Shown here: positions 7,210 to 9,397 of the stretch, one piece after another
Layout: the number at the start of each line of letters is the position of its first letter
Numbering within the stretch: the stretch's first letter is position 1
From: Armatimonadota bacterium
GTDB lineage: Bacteria; Armatimonadota; Zipacnadia; Zipacnadales; JABUFB01
DNA length: 9,397 bases
Reading direction: 5' to 3'
Assembly: GCA_018056145.1 (NCBI GenBank)
Contig: JAGPGE010000179.1
Span: 1-9,397 of the forward strand
Translations under genes and position numbers: made by a program
The notes under the pieces: generated by a model
Told to the model about the DNA's origin: nothing
Databases searched by the model: none
What the model saw: only the letters and a program-made list of their open reading frames with translations

Positions 7210-7668
7210 ATGAAGTCGGGATCGCTAACCACCATGTTGCCATTCTTCGTCATCCTGATCGTCGCCATCGGCCTTGGCGCGGCCGGGCAGATCATGCTCA
7301 AGGCCGGGCTGAAGCAACTTCCGGCCGATGCAGCCGTCGGCGCAATCATCGCCTCCATCTTCACGAACACCCGTGTCTTCGCGGGCTTCGTCTGCTACGG
7401 CCTGAGCTCGCTGATCTACCTGGTGGCGATCAAGCACCTGCCATTGAGCCTGGCTTACCCGATGGTGGCCCTCAGCTATGTTCTCGTAGTCGCGGCATCG
7501 TGGAAGCTGTTCAACGAGGAGATTCCCCCGCTTCGGATCGCCGCGATCGCGGTCATTCTCGCCGGGGTCGTGATGCTGGCCTTCAGCTCAGAAAACGGAG
7601 GCGCAGAGAGCGCCGAGGCCGCCCCGTCACCGGCGGCTATGTCAGAGACGGGCATCGGGAACCACTGA
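7210..7668 (+). CDS. Half-size DMT-superfamily transporter (ArnE/ArnF or EamA/SMR-like), four membrane helices
   Basis: A 152-aa membrane protein with four predicted helices at about 8-31, 55-74, 80-100 and 107-126. A loose Ala/Ser/Glu-rich tail follows, probably disordered. Family signatures are GAAGQIMLKAG in helix 1, the PLSLAYPMVALSYVLV segment around helix 3, an NEE motif before helix 4 and LAGVVML in helix 4. Half-size members usually act as dimers. Helix 1 carries no acidic residue, whereas EmrE-type drug antiporters need a Glu there. This favours an ArnE/ArnF-like lipid-linked sugar flippase or another EamA-type carrier over multidrug export. ATG 7210 has GAAGGTG (7198-7204) just upstream; the frame is open further upstream, but that part is non-hydrophobic and overlaps the corrinoid gene and hairpin. 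A canonical terminator follows at 7707. The substrate is unknown. Confidence 0.82.
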   Translation: MKSGSLTTMLPFFVILIVAIGLGAAGQIMLKAGLKQLPADAAVGAIIASIFTNTRVFAGFVCYGLSSLIYLVAIKHLPLSLAYPMVALSYVLVVAASWKLFNEEIPPLRIAAIAVILAGVVMLAFSSENGGAESAEAAPSPAAMSETGIGNH

Positions 7669-7676
7669 TCTCTCGG

Positions 7677-7705
7677 TTCCCAGCACATCCCGGAGGCAGT
7701 ATAAT
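7677..7705 (+). promoter_or_regulatory. Promoter for the YfhO-like gene with perfect -10
   Basis: TATAAT (7700-7705) is a perfect sigma70 -10 hexamer in a GC-rich background. TTCCCA (7677-7682) lies 17 bases upstream and matches four of six -35 positions. Transcription would start near 7712, inside the first arm of the terminator stem at 7707-7730. The new transcript could then not form that terminator, and would carry a leader of about 48 bases with the AGGAGG site of the downstream gene. Confidence 0.55.
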
Positions 7706-7763
7706 GAAGCTGGCTGATGCCGGCTTTTTTGCTGCCTGCAGGAGGGCCACACTCCCCGCATGA
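7704..7763 (+). CDS. Possible 19-aa leader peptide upstream of YfhO-like gene
   Basis: ATG 7704 has GGAGG (7692-7696) at an ideal 7-base distance and reads MKLADAGFFAACRRATLPA before a TGA that overlaps the next ATG (ATGA, 7760-7763). That geometry would allow coupled translation. Against it, the ATG is formed by the last bases of the TATAAT element, the T-tract of a terminator lies inside it, and the peptide has no run of one amino acid as in classical attenuators. If transcription starts near 7712 the start codon is not transcribed. It could be translated only on transcripts from upstream. Confidence 0.22.
   Translation: MKLADAGFFAACRRATLPA
7707..7730 (+). terminator. Canonical rho-independent terminator
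   Basis: Arms AAGCTGGC (7707-7714) and GCCGGCTT (7719-7726) pair over eight positions, with one T-G wobble and a TGAT loop. The run of six T begins inside the second arm and continues to 7730. It should end transcripts of the upstream DMT transporter gene. It overlaps the start region of the putative promoter for the next gene. Confidence 0.8.
7740..7746 (+). promoter_or_regulatory. Shine-Dalgarno site of the YfhO-like gene
   Basis: AGGAGGG matches the anti-Shine-Dalgarno very well but stands 13-14 bases before ATG 7760, longer than the usual 5-9. No closer in-frame start codon exists just upstream, so ATG 7760 remains the best choice. Confidence 0.6.
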
Positions 7764-9397
7764 GTGCACCGGCACGGCGCGATCCGGCGGTTTTTGCGCC
7801 CACACTTCTGATCCTAGTGATTGTAGGGTTCTGGGCGCCGTGGTACCTGCGGGGCAATGTTCCCGTGCCCGCCGATCAGCAGACGTGGATGCTCCCGTGG
7901 TCGGCGGAACGCCCGCCTGTTGAGAAGCCGGCGCAGTGGCAGGCGTGGTGGTGGGATGGCGTAGCGCAGTTCTACCCGTGGCGCGTGAAACTCGGGCGAG
8001 AGCTCGCTGCCGGGCGCGTCCCGCTGTGGAATGAGCAGCAGTTCTGCGGCTACCCCTTCGCGGGCAACGGGCAGTCCGCGATCTTCTACCCGCCCAACTG
8101 GCTCTATGCGATCATCCCTCCCCGCGCGTGCCTGGTTCTCTCCGCGCTGCTACACCACATGCTGGCCGCGCTGCTCACCTTCGCCTTCCTGCGCGTCGTG
8201 GGCATTGGCGCGGTGAGTGCCGCATTTGGCGGCATGGGTTACGCTCTCGGGGGGCCGATGATCGGCCTGGTCCCCCTGCCCACCATGACCAATGCCGCGA
8301 CGTGGCTGCCCGGGTGTCTGCTGGGAGTTGAGATGATCGCCCGGAGCGGCCGAGGCTCCGAACGACACGGCGCCGTGGTGTGCGGAGGCTGCGCCGGAAT
8401 GGCCGTCCTTGCGGGCCATCTGCAGATCGCGGCGTATGTTCTGCTCGCCACGTTGCTCTACGCGGCGGCGCGATGGCTCCATTCTCTCCTGCACGGCAAG
8501 CGACGAGGGCTGTCGTGGCTGCTGGTCGCGGGGCTGACCGCGGGCCTGCTGGCATCGGTGCAGTTGCTTCCGGGGCTGGAACTCGCGCGGCTCTCCCCGC
8601 GCGGTGGGGCTCAGGCGGACCCCGGTCTGTTCGTGTTCCACAAACGTTTCGCGCTGCAGCCCGCGGAATTGATCACATTCGTGTTTCCCGATGCCCTGGG
8701 GCACCCCGCGCGGGGCGACTACCCGCTCTTCAGCTACGGCGAGCGGGCGGGGTTTGCGGGGATCAGCGCACTGCTGCTGGCTATGCTGGGGGTGGTGCTG
8801 TCCGGGCGATGGTGGCGCTGGGCATTCCTGCTCATGGCGGCCCTCGTGCTCTGGGCGGCGATGGCCGGACCGCCTGCGCTGCTGATTTTCCGGCTGGTGC
8901 CGGGCGTGGGTCTTGCGGGAGGCTTCGTGCGGCTGCTGTTCCTGTACACGTTCGCGCTTGCGGTTCTCGCGTCATTGGGGCTTGATGCGCTGCAGTTCCG
9001 GCTGGTGAATGCCAGGCCGGATCTGGCCAAAGTCGCGCCGGTTGCGGCTGTGGCGGCACTGGTCGTCCTCTGCGCGGAACTCGCGGGGTGGGGCTGGATG
9101 ACAGTGCCCCGCGCACCGGCGGACCGCCTCTACCCGGATACGGAGCTGACCAGCAGGCTCGAACAGGAAACGGCGCCTGGGGACAGGCTGTTTGCCGTGA
9201 CCCCGCGCGACCAGTGGACGCTGCTGCAGAGGCCCCGGGCGCTGATGCCCCCCAACTCAGCCACCGTTTACCCGGGCCTAGAGAGCATTCAGGGGTACGA
9301 TTCGCTCTATCCCCGTGCGAGCCTCACGCTCGCCGGACTGATCGAGAACGGCGCGACGCCTTCGCCTGAAGCCAACGGGAACATGATGCTGCTGGAG
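7760..9397 (+). CDS. YfhO-like polytopic membrane protein, 3' end outside window
   Basis: The frame is open from ATG 7760 to the right edge, 546 residues without a stop. Helix 1 is at about 10-30, and many more hydrophobic segments follow (about 123-147, 151-190, 207-240, 250-272, 331-348, 352-380, 389-411, 426-447). An extracytoplasmic-like region begins near 450. The signature of YfhO/GT-C-like proteins is present: D66, QFYPWR at 70-75, GRVPLWNEQQFCGYPF at 85-100 and GQSAIFYPPNWLY at 104-116, later LLPGLELARLSPR (269-281) and GYDSLYPR (512-519). YfhO members are linked to glycosylation of cell-surface polymers with polyprenyl-phosphate sugars; here the substrate is unknown. The ATG overlaps the stop of a possible short leader ORF. 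A terminator and promoter separate it from the DMT gene. Smaller ORFs in other frames here are shadows. Confidence 0.85.
   Translation, partial: MSAPARRDPAVFAPTLLILVIVGFWAPWYLRGNVPVPADQQTWMLPWSAERPPVEKPAQWQAWWWDGVAQFYPWRVKLGRELAAGRVPLWNEQQFCGYPFAGNGQSAIFYPPNWLYAIIPPRACLVLSALLHHMLAALLTFAFLRVVGIGAVSAAFGGMGYALGGPMIGLVPLPTMTNAATWLPGCLLGVEMIARSGRGSERHGAVVCGGCAGMAVLAGHLQIAAYVLLATLLYAAARWLHSLLHGKRRGLSWLLVAGLTAGLLASVQLLPGLELARLSPRGGAQADPGLFVFHKRFALQPAELITFVFPDALGHPARGDYPLFSYGERAGFAGISALLLAMLGVVLSGRWWRWAFLLMAALVLWAAMAGPPALLIFRLVPGVGLAGGFVRLLFLYTFALAVLASLGLDALQFRLVNARPDLAKVAPVAAVAALVVLCAELAGWGWMTVPRAPADRLYPDTELTSRLEQETAPGDRLFAVTPRDQWTLLQRPRALMPPNSATVYPGLESIQGYDSLYPRASLTLAGLIENGATPSPEANGNMMLLE

Noticed and set aside
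8380..8985. A 201-codon + strand frame, and shorter ones at 7717-7923 and 8031-8331
   Set aside because: They are out-of-frame shadows of the YfhO-like gene, whose own frame is open from 7760 to the edge and has clear family motifs and membrane segments.

Overview
This is a GC-rich bacterial chromosomal window. All recognisable genes lie on the + strand, packed tightly, with Shine-Dalgarno sites of the AGGAG type. Formylmethionine genes (def, fmt) and PriA identify it as bacterial. A corrinoid protein beside its reductive activator points to an anaerobic or facultatively anaerobic lineage with cobalamin-dependent methyl transfer. The phylum cannot be fixed from the sequence; an uncultured GC-rich group such as Armatimonadota is only a guess.

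Region 1 (1-4031) is a housekeeping operon: priA (5' end outside the window), def and fmt. The genes overlap or nearly touch, which suggests translational coupling. Fmt formylates initiator Met-tRNA and Def removes the formyl group from new proteins; PriA restarts stalled replication forks.

Region 2 (4087-4446) is a small three-repeat TPR protein of unknown role. It is followed by a gene-poor leader of about 130 bases with short hairpins.

Region 3 (about 4574-7121) is a corrinoid module. The first gene encodes a [2Fe-2S]/ASKHA-type reductive activator of corrinoid proteins (RACo family). After a short intergenic region, with a palindrome inside a possible promoter, comes a cobalamin-binding corrinoid protein of the MtaC/MtbC/MttC type. 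No methyltransferase is encoded beside them, so the methyl donor is unknown.

Region 4 (7210-end) is envelope related. It holds a half-size four-helix DMT-superfamily transporter of the ArnE/ArnF/EamA type, then an intrinsic terminator interleaved with a consensus -10 element. Last comes a long polytopic YfhO-like protein that stays open to the right edge of the window. The two membrane proteins could form a lipid-linked sugar flipping and transfer pair, which is inference from family knowledge.

No tRNA, rRNA, insertion sequence, CRISPR array or recognisable riboswitch was seen. The most notable non-coding structures are the terminator/promoter overlap at 7677-7730 and the palindrome at 6418-6447.
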